Made by a program: the position numbers and the translations under genes. A stretch of 64,000 bases of DNA from Candidatus Methanoflorens stordalenmirensis (lineage in GTDB: Archaea; Halobacteriota; Bog-38; Methanoflorentales; Methanoflorentaceae): positions 38,315-102,314 of the forward strand of contig PLGY01000036.1 of the NCBI GenBank assembly GCA_003139855.1, in the 5' to 3' direction. Position 1 is the first letter of the stretch, and each line of letters begins with the position of its first letter. Below the pieces are notes generated by a model. That model was given only the letters and a program-made list of their open reading frames with translations, had not been told where the DNA came from and did no database searches. Shown one piece after another: positions 43,702 to 52,518 of this stretch.

Positions 43702-44703
43702 TTACTGATGCTTAAGTCGCGCTCGGTAATACGAGAGCGGATGAGAGATACGTTTACACAGGCCTGTGGTCTCAGTGCAATTGCCGTAGGTCTCCATCGT
43801 TGAACATCCGGGAGGCACGTAATCTTTCCCTGACGCTCCCTTTATGTGATCGACCTGATAACGCGTAAGTTCGTAGTCGAAATCTGGAGATGTTTCATAG
43901 ATACACACGATCTCCTCGGCTTTCATACCTATGTTCGCTAAAAAAGAGGTCAACGCGAATCGAGCTGGATGTGAGAGGTTCTGTCCAGCTTTTACTTGAG
44001 AAAGCAGCGCTTTCATGCATGGGGGGCACGCTTCCAAAATCACAGGACCAGAATCGGCAGGGCGCGATGAGGCTACAGAGATTGCTTTTTTCAGCGGTGA
44101 GGTGTAGGGCGCAAGTTCTTCGCACATTTTGCTGCTCAGTTTTAGTGGCAGCCCGCATAGCACCTTGAGCCTCACGGCCTCGGCCAAAACCTGGATCATC
44201 TCATTTTTTGCAAGAGTTACGTGGCCTCTGTTCAATAAGTTAACGAGGCGCCACTGTGGCCCTCTTAATCTACCCGTATACTTGATCAAGTCCGTGAAAT
44301 GCAACTCGAATATGTTGTTGTCTGCCGATACAGGGATCCCAAAGTCCTCCAGCAGCCTTGCAATGTACTCGTCCTGAAGTCGTTCGCTGGCGTTCCGCAA
44401 CGTGCTAAATGCGTCGTGGGCTTCCATAGTTGCAAATCTCTGAACCAGAACCGCTGCACGAATGCACGAGACCAACACCCTCCCCATGACGTAAGAGAAG
44501 AGCTCAATTTCACAATCATCGCGCTCGACTGGCTTTGAATGGACGTCGCTATCGATCGCTCGTGCGACTCGGTGAACGCTTTTGTTGAGGACGCTCTCAG
44601 AGAACTCCCCTGCAGTCATGAGAGAGTCAAAGGTCCTTGCGGATGCTTCTACGTAACGTGCTGCTGCAGCCGTATATGGAAAAAGAGCTAAATATTCGTC
44701 CAT
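43702..44703 (-). CDS. priL: DNA primase large subunit PriL
   Basis: Iron-sulfur regulatory subunit of primase. The conserved cysteines appear as ACPPCMKALL, GCSTMETYGNC and GLCKRISHPLSYY in the C-terminal domain. I use ATG 44703 (MDEYLALFPYTAAAARYVEASA); the ORF-track start would overlap the PCNA gene. About 333 residues. Confidence 0.94.
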   Translation of the reverse strand: MDEYLALFPYTAAAARYVEASARTFDSLMTAGEFSESVLNKSVHRVARAIDSDVHSKPVERDDCEIELFSYVMGRVLVSCIRAAVLVQRFATMEAHDAFSTLRNASERLQDEYIARLLEDFGIPVSADNNIFELHFTDLIKYTGRLRGPQWRLVNLLNRGHVTLAKNEMIQVLAEAVRLKVLCGLPLKLSSKMCEELAPYTSPLKKAISVASSRPADSGPVILEACPPCMKALLSQVKAGQNLSHPARFALTSFLANIGMKAEEIVCIYETSPDFDYELTRYQVDHIKGASGKDYVPPGCSTMETYGNCTETTGLCKRISHPLSYYRARLKHQ

Positions 44704-44740
44704 GCTTTCCGCGTCGGCCCAGTGCGACGGCGTTTGAGTT

Positions 44741-45487
44741 TTATTCTTGTTCGATACGCGGCGCCAAGAGATACGAGACAGAACCGTTGCCGTCGGCAAA
44801 CTCAAATCCAACCTTGAGTGGTATGTTCTTGCCCATGTCTAGGGAGACTTCAGAAGCCTTTCCGACTGCTTTGGACATTTCAAGCAAGAATTCTAGACTA
44901 AAAAGTGCTCTTACTTCATCTGTTTTGCCATCTGTGCGCGAGACGTCGATAAGCTGATCTTTTGACAGCTCGAGACGCATAGTATCAGAGTCACCAAGAG
45001 CTTCCATGAAAAAGTCAGTGTCAGTGCACCCAAAGGCGATATTGTCGCTAACTTTGCCCGCTGCTTTCACCGCCCACCTAAACTCTTTTCCCGTGATAAC
45101 GATGTGTGCTGCAGATTCAATCTTTGGCACTTTAGGCTCCTTCTTTATCGAGTAGGGACTTAAGAGTGCGATACTGTACTTAAGATCGCCAAATGACAAG
45201 GCCATTCGGTTCTCGTCAACGGCCATTCGGATGACATCTGTACGATTAGCCAGCTCAAGAATGTCCTGCATTTTCTTAAGATCCAGTGTGACAACCTCGT
45301 CGTCAGTTTCATAGTTCTCAAAAGCTTTAGCCGACAATTCAAACTGCACCATAGCCACGTACGAAGGATCCGCATTTCTCGCGTACAGGCCATCTTTGCT
45401 TAAATGTACCCGCGCTTCATCAACGATGATAGTTAACGCTTCGATGCCGTCCTTTAGAGTCTCTCCGAGAATATCAGCTTTAAACAT
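44741..45487 (-). CDS. pcn: Sliding clamp PCNA
   Basis: DNA polymerase processivity clamp of 248 residues. The N-terminal FKADILGETLKDGIEALTIIVDEARVHLSKDGLYARNADPSYVAMVQFEL and the C-terminal DMGKNIPLKVGFEFADGNGSVSYLLAPRIE, including the LAPRIE tail, are diagnostic. It leads the replication and ribosomal run on the minus strand. A TATA-like TTTATATC lies upstream near 45537-45545. Confidence 0.97.
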   Translation of the reverse strand: MFKADILGETLKDGIEALTIIVDEARVHLSKDGLYARNADPSYVAMVQFELSAKAFENYETDDEVVTLDLKKMQDILELANRTDVIRMAVDENRMALSFGDLKYSIALLSPYSIKKEPKVPKIESAAHIVITGKEFRWAVKAAGKVSDNIAFGCTDTDFFMEALGDSDTMRLELSKDQLIDVSRTDGKTDEVRALFSLEFLLEMSKAVGKASEVSLDMGKNIPLKVGFEFADGNGSVSYLLAPRIEQE

Positions 45488-45615
45488 GATCCGCTCCCTT
45501 GTAACCGTCTAAACTCCGTATATGTCTGCTCATAACTTTATATCTTTGCTGTTCAGAATTGGCTCGCAAAAGATCTGCGCTCGGCAGAGCAAAAAAAATG
45601 GAAAGCGGCGTTCAA

Positions 45616-46119
45616 CTAGGTCCTGAGTCGCTTGTCTTGAGAGGGAAAGTACCGAACGCTGCCTGCGCCTTGCCCCAAACCCTCATCTAAACGGACGCTT
45701 ACTTCTGTTATAGTGCTGAGGTTAAGCTTGTTACAAAGCTCATCGAGGAGGAAGGAACAAAGATCTTCAGCGCTCGCAGAACTGATGGGGAGCATAACCA
45801 CGTCTTCTCTCGGGAAGCAGTAACGTTTCCCACACTTTCCAACCGTGACCGCGATATCTCCAGCGCCCGTGTTCCGTATCTTGACATCTGCATCTCGAGA
45901 TGCGAGCAGAATCTTATGATCGAGAGCTTCACAGATCTCTGCAACATGTTTTTTGATGTCTTCAAAGTCTATTACAAAATCATGAATCTGCGCGCCGACG
46001 ATCTTCGCACTCATTGCATACGTATGCCCGTGCAAACGCCCGCATTTCGGGTGATCCGGTATGAAATGGCACGCTGAAAATCGGAGCTTTGCCTGCCACC
46101 CGTCAAGCTCTATCCACAT
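45616..46119 (-). CDS. 6-pyruvoyl-tetrahydropterin synthase/QueD family
   Basis: Zinc enzyme of the PTPS fold. Zinc histidines are in FSACHFIP and CGRLHGHTY, and the Cys before LHGH is the catalytic position of QueD-type enzymes. LDHKILL and the C-terminal VRLDEGLGQGAGSVRYF complete the pattern. The product could be a 7-deazaguanine precursor or a pterin. Start ATG 46119 matches family N-termini; ATG 46161 is an alternative. Confidence 0.85.
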   Translation of the reverse strand: MWIELDGWQAKLRFSACHFIPDHPKCGRLHGHTYAMSAKIVGAQIHDFVIDFEDIKKHVAEICEALDHKILLASRDADVKIRNTGAGDIAVTVGKCGKRYCFPREDVVMLPISSASAEDLCSFLLDELCNKLNLSTITEVSVRLDEGLGQGAGSVRYFPSQDKRLRT

Positions 46120-46196
46120 GGATCGGTCTGTGCTGGCCGCGACGTTTCTTGAGTTCTTCATCTTTCTTGGGATGCACTTGTCTATTGATAGAGTAG

Positions 46197-46205
46197 TATA
46201 TAAAA
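46197..46205. promoter_or_regulatory. TATA box between PTPS and rlmE
   Basis: TAGTATATAAAAA lies between these divergent genes; orientation favours rlmE. Confidence 0.45.
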
Positions 46206-46258
46206 ACCGTCTGGCCACCCATAACGCTTTTTATTCGTTGCGCCAGCTATCATCTAGA

Positions 46259-46870
46259 ATGAAAAGCCTCGAGAAACGGCGAAAGGACTATTACTACCAG
46301 CGGGCGAAGTCGGAAGGATATCGATCGCGAGCTTCTTTCAAACTGCTGGAAATTCAAGAACGGTACCACGTTATACGACGAGGAGATGTGGTCGTCGATT
46401 TGGGCGCCGCCCCTGGCGGATGGCTCCAAGTGATCCACCATTTAGAAGCGTCCGCCATAGCAGTTGATCTGCAGCAGATCGCTCCGCTGGAGGGGGTGAC
46501 GCCTATTCGAGGCGACCTAACTTCCCCAGAAATTGTGAATAAAATACAGGAGATCGTTGATGCTGTGGATGTCGTCATATCGGATGCTGCCCCGAATCTA
46601 AGTGGCGCGTGGAGCCTAGATCACGCGCGATCAATCAACCTTTCAGCCTGCGCGTTAGAGATCGCCAAATATGTGCTGAAACCAGGCGGCAATTTCGTGG
46701 TAAAAGTTTTCCAAGGAGACCTCTTTGACACGTTCACACGCGACGTGAGCGCGTATTTTAGATTTGTCAAGGCGTTCAACCCGCGAGCATCACGAAAACA
46801 GAGCGCCGAAACATACATAATAGCTAAGCGTTATGTCCGAGCAGACCGTTTGACCAAGCTGAGTGGCTGA
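46259..46870 (+). CDS. rlmE: 23S rRNA 2'-O-methyltransferase, RlmE/FtsJ family
   Basis: SAM-dependent 2'-O-methyltransferase of 203 residues. The SAM loop is VVVDLGAAPGGWLQV, with the K-D-K-E tetrad represented by RASFKLLE, ISDAAPNLSG, FVVKVFQG and SAETYIIAK. I use ATG 46259; the ORF-track start lies over the divergent PTPS gene. Confidence 0.95.
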   Translation: MKSLEKRRKDYYYQRAKSEGYRSRASFKLLEIQERYHVIRRGDVVVDLGAAPGGWLQVIHHLEASAIAVDLQQIAPLEGVTPIRGDLTSPEIVNKIQEIVDAVDVVISDAAPNLSGAWSLDHARSINLSACALEIAKYVLKPGGNFVVKVFQGDLFDTFTRDVSAYFRFVKAFNPRASRKQSAETYIIAKRYVRADRLTKLSG

Positions 46871-47023
46871 GGATTGGCCAACCTGTGCTAAAGCCGCAGC
46901 AGGTCCAGCCACAAATTGTCAACGTAAAACTATTTATTCACGTATCGGAAACTACTCGTTGTATTTGCAGCTACAGACCCAAAAAAGGTTCTTTTCCGAA
47001 CGACGCATTGACGTTTGCGAGTA

Positions 47024-47635
47024 ATGGCAAAACAAAGTACGACTAGCGTGATGACGAGGCTCTTGCTCGTTTATTTGGTGATGACTGTAGCCTATGCTTT
47101 TCTTCGAAATCCCGTTGGTCAAGCCATGAACTATGTCCTCGGGGGTTTGATCACCACCCTGCACGTTCCCCTTTTCATCACCATCCTTTTGCTGTCGGTT
47201 ATCACAGGCTCTTACTCTTCTCTGCTGCTGAACCGCTTCGTCGATCAAGACCAGGTAAAACAGTCTCAAGCAAAGATGAGGGAATTTCAGAAGGTCTACC
47301 GCGAGGCCCAACTCGCCGGAGACCAGGGCAAACTGAAAAAGCTCGAGAAGGAACGTGCCGAAGTGATGGAGCTCAGCATGGACGTTCAAGCACAGACCAT
47401 GAGACCTATGCCATACATACTAATAATCTCGCTGCCACTGTTCGGCTGGCTAAGTTACACAATGGCGAACGTAGGTTCATGGCCGACAAGCGTACCAACT
47501 ACGATGACGTTTCCCCATTTTGGAACACTAGCGTACACTCAAGGCGTCATTTGGACTTTTCCTGTTTGGCTTGTTTGGTACCTCGTTTGCTCACTCGTTT
47601 TTACTCAAGTCATTCGCAAGACTTTGGGGATGTGA
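47024..47635 (+). CDS. EMC3/TMCO1-like membrane protein (DUF106, archaeal YidC-like)
   Basis: 203-residue membrane insertase-like protein of the Oxa1/EMC3 superfamily. Three or four helices are visible (LLLVYLVMTVAYAFL, VPLFITILLLSVITGSY, YILIISLPLFGWLSYTMA, VIWTFPVWLVWYLVCSLVF). A cytosolic charged coiled coil (KQSQAKMREFQKVYREAQLAGDQGKLKKLEKERAEVMEL) lies after the second helix, as in the family. ATG 47024 is used rather than TTG 47015. Confidence 0.92.
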   Translation: MAKQSTTSVMTRLLLVYLVMTVAYAFLRNPVGQAMNYVLGGLITTLHVPLFITILLLSVITGSYSSLLLNRFVDQDQVKQSQAKMREFQKVYREAQLAGDQGKLKKLEKERAEVMELSMDVQAQTMRPMPYILIISLPLFGWLSYTMANVGSWPTSVPTTMTFPHFGTLAYTQGVIWTFPVWLVWYLVCSLVFTQVIRKTLGM

Positions 47636-47727
47636 CTGGTGGCATACTAGTCATGCTCAACAAAGACTTTTCAGTTCTCCCGTGCATTCTCACCGTTGTC
47701 TTCAAACAGACCGTTACGATTCCATCC

Positions 47728-48903
47728 TCAACCATGATTAAGTCGGGCTTTCTCGTTCTCGCAGCTCAAATCGAGCAGCACTCCCTTCAGCGTGGCTGCG
47801 TCAGCGTCCGTCTTAATCGACGTGCCTGAAAAGTGAGTTCTCGATGCGCGACAACCGACGGTGCGCAGTCCGCTTACGAGCGTTTCAATAGGAACTGGTG
47901 GGCACTTGAGTTCTCTCAGGAGCTTGTGGTAATCAAAAAACGTTACCGTGTCAAGCTCATTTAGACACAGTGTTATGATTTTTGCGGCGCGCCTCTTGGT
48001 CCCAAAAACACCATTCTCAAGGTTTTCAAGAACTTGCTGACAAAATTTTTGATCATATAGAGTCCCAAGCCAGAGAGGCCCAGCCACAGCAAGTTTTGCA
48101 CCGCAAAACGCACAGTCAGGGCACAGCATAGAAAATAGCCCCGGGAGCACACAGCGATGTCCGCAAGTAAAACAGTGGGCTATGAATCCCATCGACCTGA
48201 CACACGCGTTGGCGAGCTCGGCGCCGCGATCGAGAAGCAAATAAACCCGATAGTAGTGCTCGGTTGCGTGCGCGAGGACCGGAGTGGCAGATTTGTCATA
48301 TTTGACAAGCTCTCGAATGATTGTGCCGATGAGTATTCTTATCCCTGTCTCAGCATGATACTCCGTGTTCATAGGCAGTGCAGAATACCTCCTTACGCCA
48401 GCATTAAAATGAGCGCCACTTAGGGGGGCAGTGTCCGTCGCAGTCACACAAAGCATCTTGCTGGCTGACCTGCACGCTGCGTCAACAAAAGGGGTTGGGG
48501 ATCCGAACGGATCGAGGTCGATTACGTTGAACCTCGCTTCAGACATCAAAGCGTTCGCATCACGGTGCTCCACGTGGACGTTCAGCTGCAATCTTTTCGC
48601 GTTCCTCTTGACCAACTCATATGCTGCGAGGTCATAATCGTTGACCGTGACCTCGACCTGCGCCTCGTTCGCAACTCTGAAACCCCGTATGCCACAACCC
48701 GCGAGCGCATCTAGATACGTGAGCCCCCTGTTGTCGCGTTGATTATTGTCAAGAACCTGTATACAAGCAACGTTTATGTCTCGACTTAACTCCATTCGTG
48801 GGTTGTAGAAGACCGGTGCCGATGATGGAGGGTACGACGCGTTTGGATCCAAACGCGGCACCAAAACAGGAGTGTGGCCTTCAAGAGCGAGCCTGGTTCG
48901 CAC
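47728..48903 (-). CDS. trm1: tRNA (guanine26-N2) dimethyltransferase Trm1
   Basis: Methylates G26 of tRNA. The N-terminal VFYNPRMELSRDINVA, the SAM site YLDALAGCGIRGFRVA, and the catalytic VIDLDPFGSPTPFVDAA are present. A zinc-binding cluster FTCGHRC ... CPDCAFCG lies in the C-terminal half. The start is GTG 48903; the frame stays open upstream without a better codon. Confidence 0.94.
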   Translation of the reverse strand: MRTRLALEGHTPVLVPRLDPNASYPPSSAPVFYNPRMELSRDINVACIQVLDNNQRDNRGLTYLDALAGCGIRGFRVANEAQVEVTVNDYDLAAYELVKRNAKRLQLNVHVEHRDANALMSEARFNVIDLDPFGSPTPFVDAACRSASKMLCVTATDTAPLSGAHFNAGVRRYSALPMNTEYHAETGIRILIGTIIRELVKYDKSATPVLAHATEHYYRVYLLLDRGAELANACVRSMGFIAHCFTCGHRCVLPGLFSMLCPDCAFCGAKLAVAGPLWLGTLYDQKFCQQVLENLENGVFGTKRRAAKIITLCLNELDTVTFFDYHKLLRELKCPPVPIETLVSGLRTVGCRASRTHFSGTSIKTDADAATLKGVLLDLSCENEKARLNHG

Positions 48904-49013
48904 ACGTAGAACTAAGTTTTGTGAATCATAAGGTTTTTCATAAGCTGCGCCATTTGCTGGTGCATTCGCGCGGTGCGTCTTGAAACACCGAGCGAAATCC
49001 GGACAAACGCTTG

Positions 49014-50252
49014 TTAATGGACCCTCTCAAACTTCCAGTGATCGACCAGCGGTGCGGTGGCATCGACGCCGACCTTCGTTGTCGTGCCGTCGCTTCTACT
49101 GCGCGGGTCGAGGGACGATCCGCGAACGTTTGGGATAACCATGACATCTAAATCGCCTTTGACGCGCGTGGCGATTGCAAATTCTATATCATCAGCGTCG
49201 TAGATATCAATGTCCTCATCGACCACTACAACGTGTTTCAAACTCGTGTGAGCCGCAAACGCTGCCATGATCACATTTTTTGCGTCCCCCTCGGTCTGTT
49301 TCTCTATCTGTATAACAGCGTGCAGATAGTGACGCCCTCCTGCAGTCAAGACTACATTCTTCACTTTTGTTACGTTTTTGCACGCGTTGTAGATCTGCGG
49401 TTCATATGGAATACCCATCAAAAGCGAGTGTTCGACACCCGCTGGCAATATGGAGTGGTAGATGGGGTCTCTAACCGACACCATTCTCGTTACTTCGATA
49501 ACTGGTTCAGGTCGAACGACGTCATAAGTCCCCGTAAGATCCACAAAAGGACCTTCATTTGTAGTTCTTGTTGGGCTTATTTGTCCCTCCAAGACTATTT
49601 CGCTTGGCGGGACAGGGATCCCATTTTCACATTCAATGAGGGTCTGAACCTTTCCCTTCAGGGCGGCTGCATAGTTGAATTCGAGACCACACGGGAGCCT
49701 CGTTGTTGTTGCGAATAGCGTGACAGGATCGACGCCTATGGCGACAGCGATGTTCAGGGGCTCGGCTTTTTTTGCAGATGCTTTGTACATCAGATACGTA
49801 TGGCGCGGCGGCACGAGCCTCACAGCTAACGACGTTTTGTCGACAACCATCATGCGATGAACTGACGCGTTTATTCTGTGGCCATATTTTGCTACCACGA
49901 CGCCTGCGGTGATGTAGGGTCCGCCATCTCGATCGAAAAACTTCATTACAGGTAACTTACTCAGATCAGGAGTGCGTTCTAAGTCCCACGCAAGGTCTTG
50001 TACCACCGTTTTTCCTGTTGCCGCAGTGCTTAAAAGCTTACGAATAAGCCCTCGTTCGTCGACGTTGAGCGCTTGTGCCAGTAGCGCACGCGAAGCCAAG
50101 AGGTTTACGATGGCTTGAGAGCCGTCAATACGTTCGAACAGTACCGGTCCCCGTCCTCGGGCTAGGCGCGGCGCTTGCAATATCGGCGAAACGGGCTTAG
50201 TTACGACTTCTAGTTGTCCTGAGTCCTTTAGATGTTGAATGAAGCGTCTCAT
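49014..50252 (-). CDS. ubiD: UbiD family decarboxylase
   Basis: Prenylated-FMN-dependent decarboxylase of 412 residues. Motifs are RGRGPVLFERIDGS, PFVDLTGTYDVVRPEPVIEVTRMVSVRDPIYHSILPAGVEHSLLMGIPYEP and VVVDEDIDIYDADDIEFAIATR. In archaea a UbiD homologue decarboxylates trans-anhydromevalonate phosphate in isoprenoid synthesis, and this could be that enzyme. It is directly adjacent to ubiX. Confidence 0.93.
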   Translation of the reverse strand: MRRFIQHLKDSGQLEVVTKPVSPILQAPRLARGRGPVLFERIDGSQAIVNLLASRALLAQALNVDERGLIRKLLSTAATGKTVVQDLAWDLERTPDLSKLPVMKFFDRDGGPYITAGVVVAKYGHRINASVHRMMVVDKTSLAVRLVPPRHTYLMYKASAKKAEPLNIAVAIGVDPVTLFATTTRLPCGLEFNYAAALKGKVQTLIECENGIPVPPSEIVLEGQISPTRTTNEGPFVDLTGTYDVVRPEPVIEVTRMVSVRDPIYHSILPAGVEHSLLMGIPYEPQIYNACKNVTKVKNVVLTAGGRHYLHAVIQIEKQTEGDAKNVIMAAFAAHTSLKHVVVVDEDIDIYDADDIEFAIATRVKGDLDVMVIPNVRGSSLDPRSRSDGTTTKVGVDATAPLVDHWKFERVH

Positions 50253-50807
50253 TTAGTCACCCCAGCGTCGCGACACCGTATGGTCAAGCTGCAACAGGTC
50301 GAGCACCCGGGCAACCAGAACTTCAATGAGCTCTTCGATCGTAGTCGGACGTGTGTAAAACCCAGGACTGGCGGGGACTATGACAGCTCCAAATTGCGAT
50401 AATTTCAGCATGTTGCTCAAATGAATACCGCTCAATGGGGTTTCGCGCACAACCAGTATGAGCTTCCTATGTTCCTTTAAACATACATCTGCGGCGCGCG
50501 TTACAAGGTTTGAAGAAATGCCGTGTGCGATACTTCCAAGCGTCTTCACGCTGCACGGAATTACTACCATGCCGTTGCTAATGTGGGAACCGCTTGCAAT
50601 AGGCGCAGCGAGGTCCATTTCGTCGTACGTGCGGTTGACTAACGACGTGACGTAGTTCAAGCTGTACTGAGTCTCAATGCCTATAAGCTCCTGGCCACTT
50701 TTGGTCACAACGAGCTGCGTGTCAACGCCGAGCTGATTCAGCACCTCCAGCAACCGAACACCGTACTGCACTCCGCTCGCGCCGGTAATGGCAACTGTAA
50801 TCGTCAT
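50253..50807 (-). CDS. ubiX: Flavin prenyltransferase UbiX
   Basis: Makes prenylated FMN for UbiD. The Rossmann-like N-terminus TITVAITGASGVQYGVRLLEVL, LAAPIASGSHISNGMVVIPCSVKTLGSIAHG and LVVRETPLSGIHLSNMLKLS are diagnostic. Length 184 is normal. It abuts ubiD and overlaps the LpdD-like gene by four bases. Confidence 0.95.
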   Translation of the reverse strand: MTITVAITGASGVQYGVRLLEVLNQLGVDTQLVVTKSGQELIGIETQYSLNYVTSLVNRTYDEMDLAAPIASGSHISNGMVVIPCSVKTLGSIAHGISSNLVTRAADVCLKEHRKLILVVRETPLSGIHLSNMLKLSQFGAVIVPASPGFYTRPTTIEELIEVLVARVLDLLQLDHTVSRRWGD

Positions 50808-51175
50808 TTAAAAGCCTCGATAAGTTCATTAACAAGCGAAAATGATGCATCAACAATTTCTGTGACTTGCCCTTCAGATGCGTCGTGAACATGAATGCCG
50901 ACAACCACGACGCAGCTCTGCCGCAATTCCTTCGAAATTCGCAAAGCAGCCTCCTTGGCGATAATATCATCGCGATGATTGGGAACAGTTAACACTGAAG
51001 CATAAGACCTCCTGTGAAATCCGCCCAGCGCAACGGCACCCACGTGCGCTTTTCCCCCCACCAACGTGACGAGTAAGTCTTTTCCGACGCGAGTTGCGTC
51101 GACCCTCAAATCTGCTGAGCCCGCGTTTCTAGTCAACACAACGTGACCATGAGACAAATATCTACTCCCGTTCAC
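50804..51175 (-). CDS. LpdD-like prenylated-flavin-associated protein
   Basis: 123-residue protein similar to the small LpdD-type proteins found with UbiD/UbiX, proposed to act as a prenyl-flavin chaperone. Segments include VLVTLVGGKAHVGAVALGG-like LLVTLVGGKAHVGAVALGGFHRRSYASVLTVPNHRDD and VVVVGIHVHDASEGQVTEIV. It is first in the three-gene operon. The function is inferred from neighbours and family. Confidence 0.8.
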   Translation of the reverse strand: MNGSRYLSHGHVVLTRNAGSADLRVDATRVGKDLLVTLVGGKAHVGAVALGGFHRRSYASVLTVPNHRDDIIAKEAALRISKELRQSCVVVVGIHVHDASEGQVTEIVDASFSLVNELIEAFK

Positions 51176-51474
51176 AGTTTATGGCAAATCAAAGGCTTAA
51201 GCGAGGCGACCGTCAGGTGGCTACGGCCACAACGCCTCTAATTCTATCGTGCTCACCGTCTTAAGGCTTTTGGGTTTGGCGCCTGCGCGGCGACTGTTGA
51301 GGCCCCTATTAAGATGCCCAGCAATTGAAAGAATTTTGCTGCCAACCAGCCCACAGTGCAACAAGAGGCTCCATTCTTTGCGCGCTTATTCGAGTCGCGG
51401 ACGAACGCAGTTCTAGTTGTGCATGACATACCCATTTATTCTAGAAAAGCTCACTGGAACGCCGGGGAAGAACA

Positions 51475-52383
51475 TTGCTACTCTTATCTGGCGGAACCGG
51501 TAGCCCTAAACTGCTTGGCGGGCTGCTTCTCTATTGTTCTGGCGCTCAAGTGACCGTCATTGCCAATACCGGAGATGACATTTGGATCTCGGGCAATCTT
51601 GTTTGCCCGGACCTTGACACAGTCATCTACACAACGGCGGGAATTGTGAGTGAACGGTGGTGGGGTATCAACGGGGATACTTTCCGTACCCACGAAAGAC
51701 TGGCAAGCTTAGGCCAAAAAGAAGCGCTCATCATAGGCGAGCTTGATAGAGCTATTCATATTTTCCGAAGCGACCTTCTACGACGAGGGGCGACGCTAAC
51801 TGATGCAACACACACGATATGCGCTTCGTTGGAATTAGCTGCAAAGATCCTCCCGATGACGGACGACTTCGTGCCTACTACGATCGTAACGGACAAAGGC
51901 GAGATGCATATCCAAGATTTTCTGGTAAAATATCAACAAGCCCCGAGCGTTTCGCAGGTGAGATGCCGGCCCGGCAAAATGACCAAAGAAGTAGAAACAG
52001 CGCTCGAAGAATGTCGTTCCGTCGTGATTGGGCCCTCAAATCCGATATCAAGCATAGGGCCTATCCTTAACGTGAACGGAATGCGAAAAATCCTTAAAGA
52101 CCGATTTGTCATTGGTGTTAGTCCAATAATACGCAGCGAGCCGATTAGCGGACCTGCGGGAAAGTTCATGGAATCGCGTGGACTTCCGGTCAGCTCTTTA
52201 GGGGTCGCGGAGTTCTACAGCGACTTCTTGGATGCCTTAGTCGTTGATCATCGCGACGACATTTCTCAAAGCGATTTGCCGGACGGTATAGAACTGTTCC
52301 GCGCGGATACGATTATGTACGGCATAGAGCAAAGCAAAAAGCTGGCGACAGAGATCGTGCGAATACTTGCGCACCAAAGTTAA
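51475..52383 (+). CDS. cofD: 2-phospho-L-lactate transferase CofD
   Basis: Coenzyme F420 synthesis: transfers phospholactate to Fo. The N-terminal LLLLSGGTGSPKLLGGLL, ANTGDDIWISGNLVCPDLDTVIYTTAGI and VIGPSNPISSIGPIL are family motifs. The start is TTG 51475, five bases after a GGGGAAG ribosome site. Length 302 is standard. The 299 bases upstream (51176-51474) hold no supported gene. Confidence 0.95.
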   Translation: MLLLSGGTGSPKLLGGLLLYCSGAQVTVIANTGDDIWISGNLVCPDLDTVIYTTAGIVSERWWGINGDTFRTHERLASLGQKEALIIGELDRAIHIFRSDLLRRGATLTDATHTICASLELAAKILPMTDDFVPTTIVTDKGEMHIQDFLVKYQQAPSVSQVRCRPGKMTKEVETALEECRSVVIGPSNPISSIGPILNVNGMRKILKDRFVIGVSPIIRSEPISGPAGKFMESRGLPVSSLGVAEFYSDFLDALVVDHRDDISQSDLPDGIELFRADTIMYGIEQSKKLATEIVRILAHQS

Positions 52384-52518
52384 GGATATGTGTTAACCGT
52401 AGAGTCGGCGTCTGCAAAATAAAATTAAATAGCAGCAAATTACAATATTGAGCGTCCGTATTACGACTTGCCCTTTTCAGGGTAGCAAGTGAGTCTTGAT
52501 ACGTAACGAGGTTTCATC

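Noticed and set aside
51253-51435. Minus-strand ORF with a hydrophobic stretch upstream of cofD
   Set aside because: It overlaps the cofD upstream region. A second frame reading MEPLVALWAGW could join by a frameshift to give a one-helix protein, but evidence is too weak to call.
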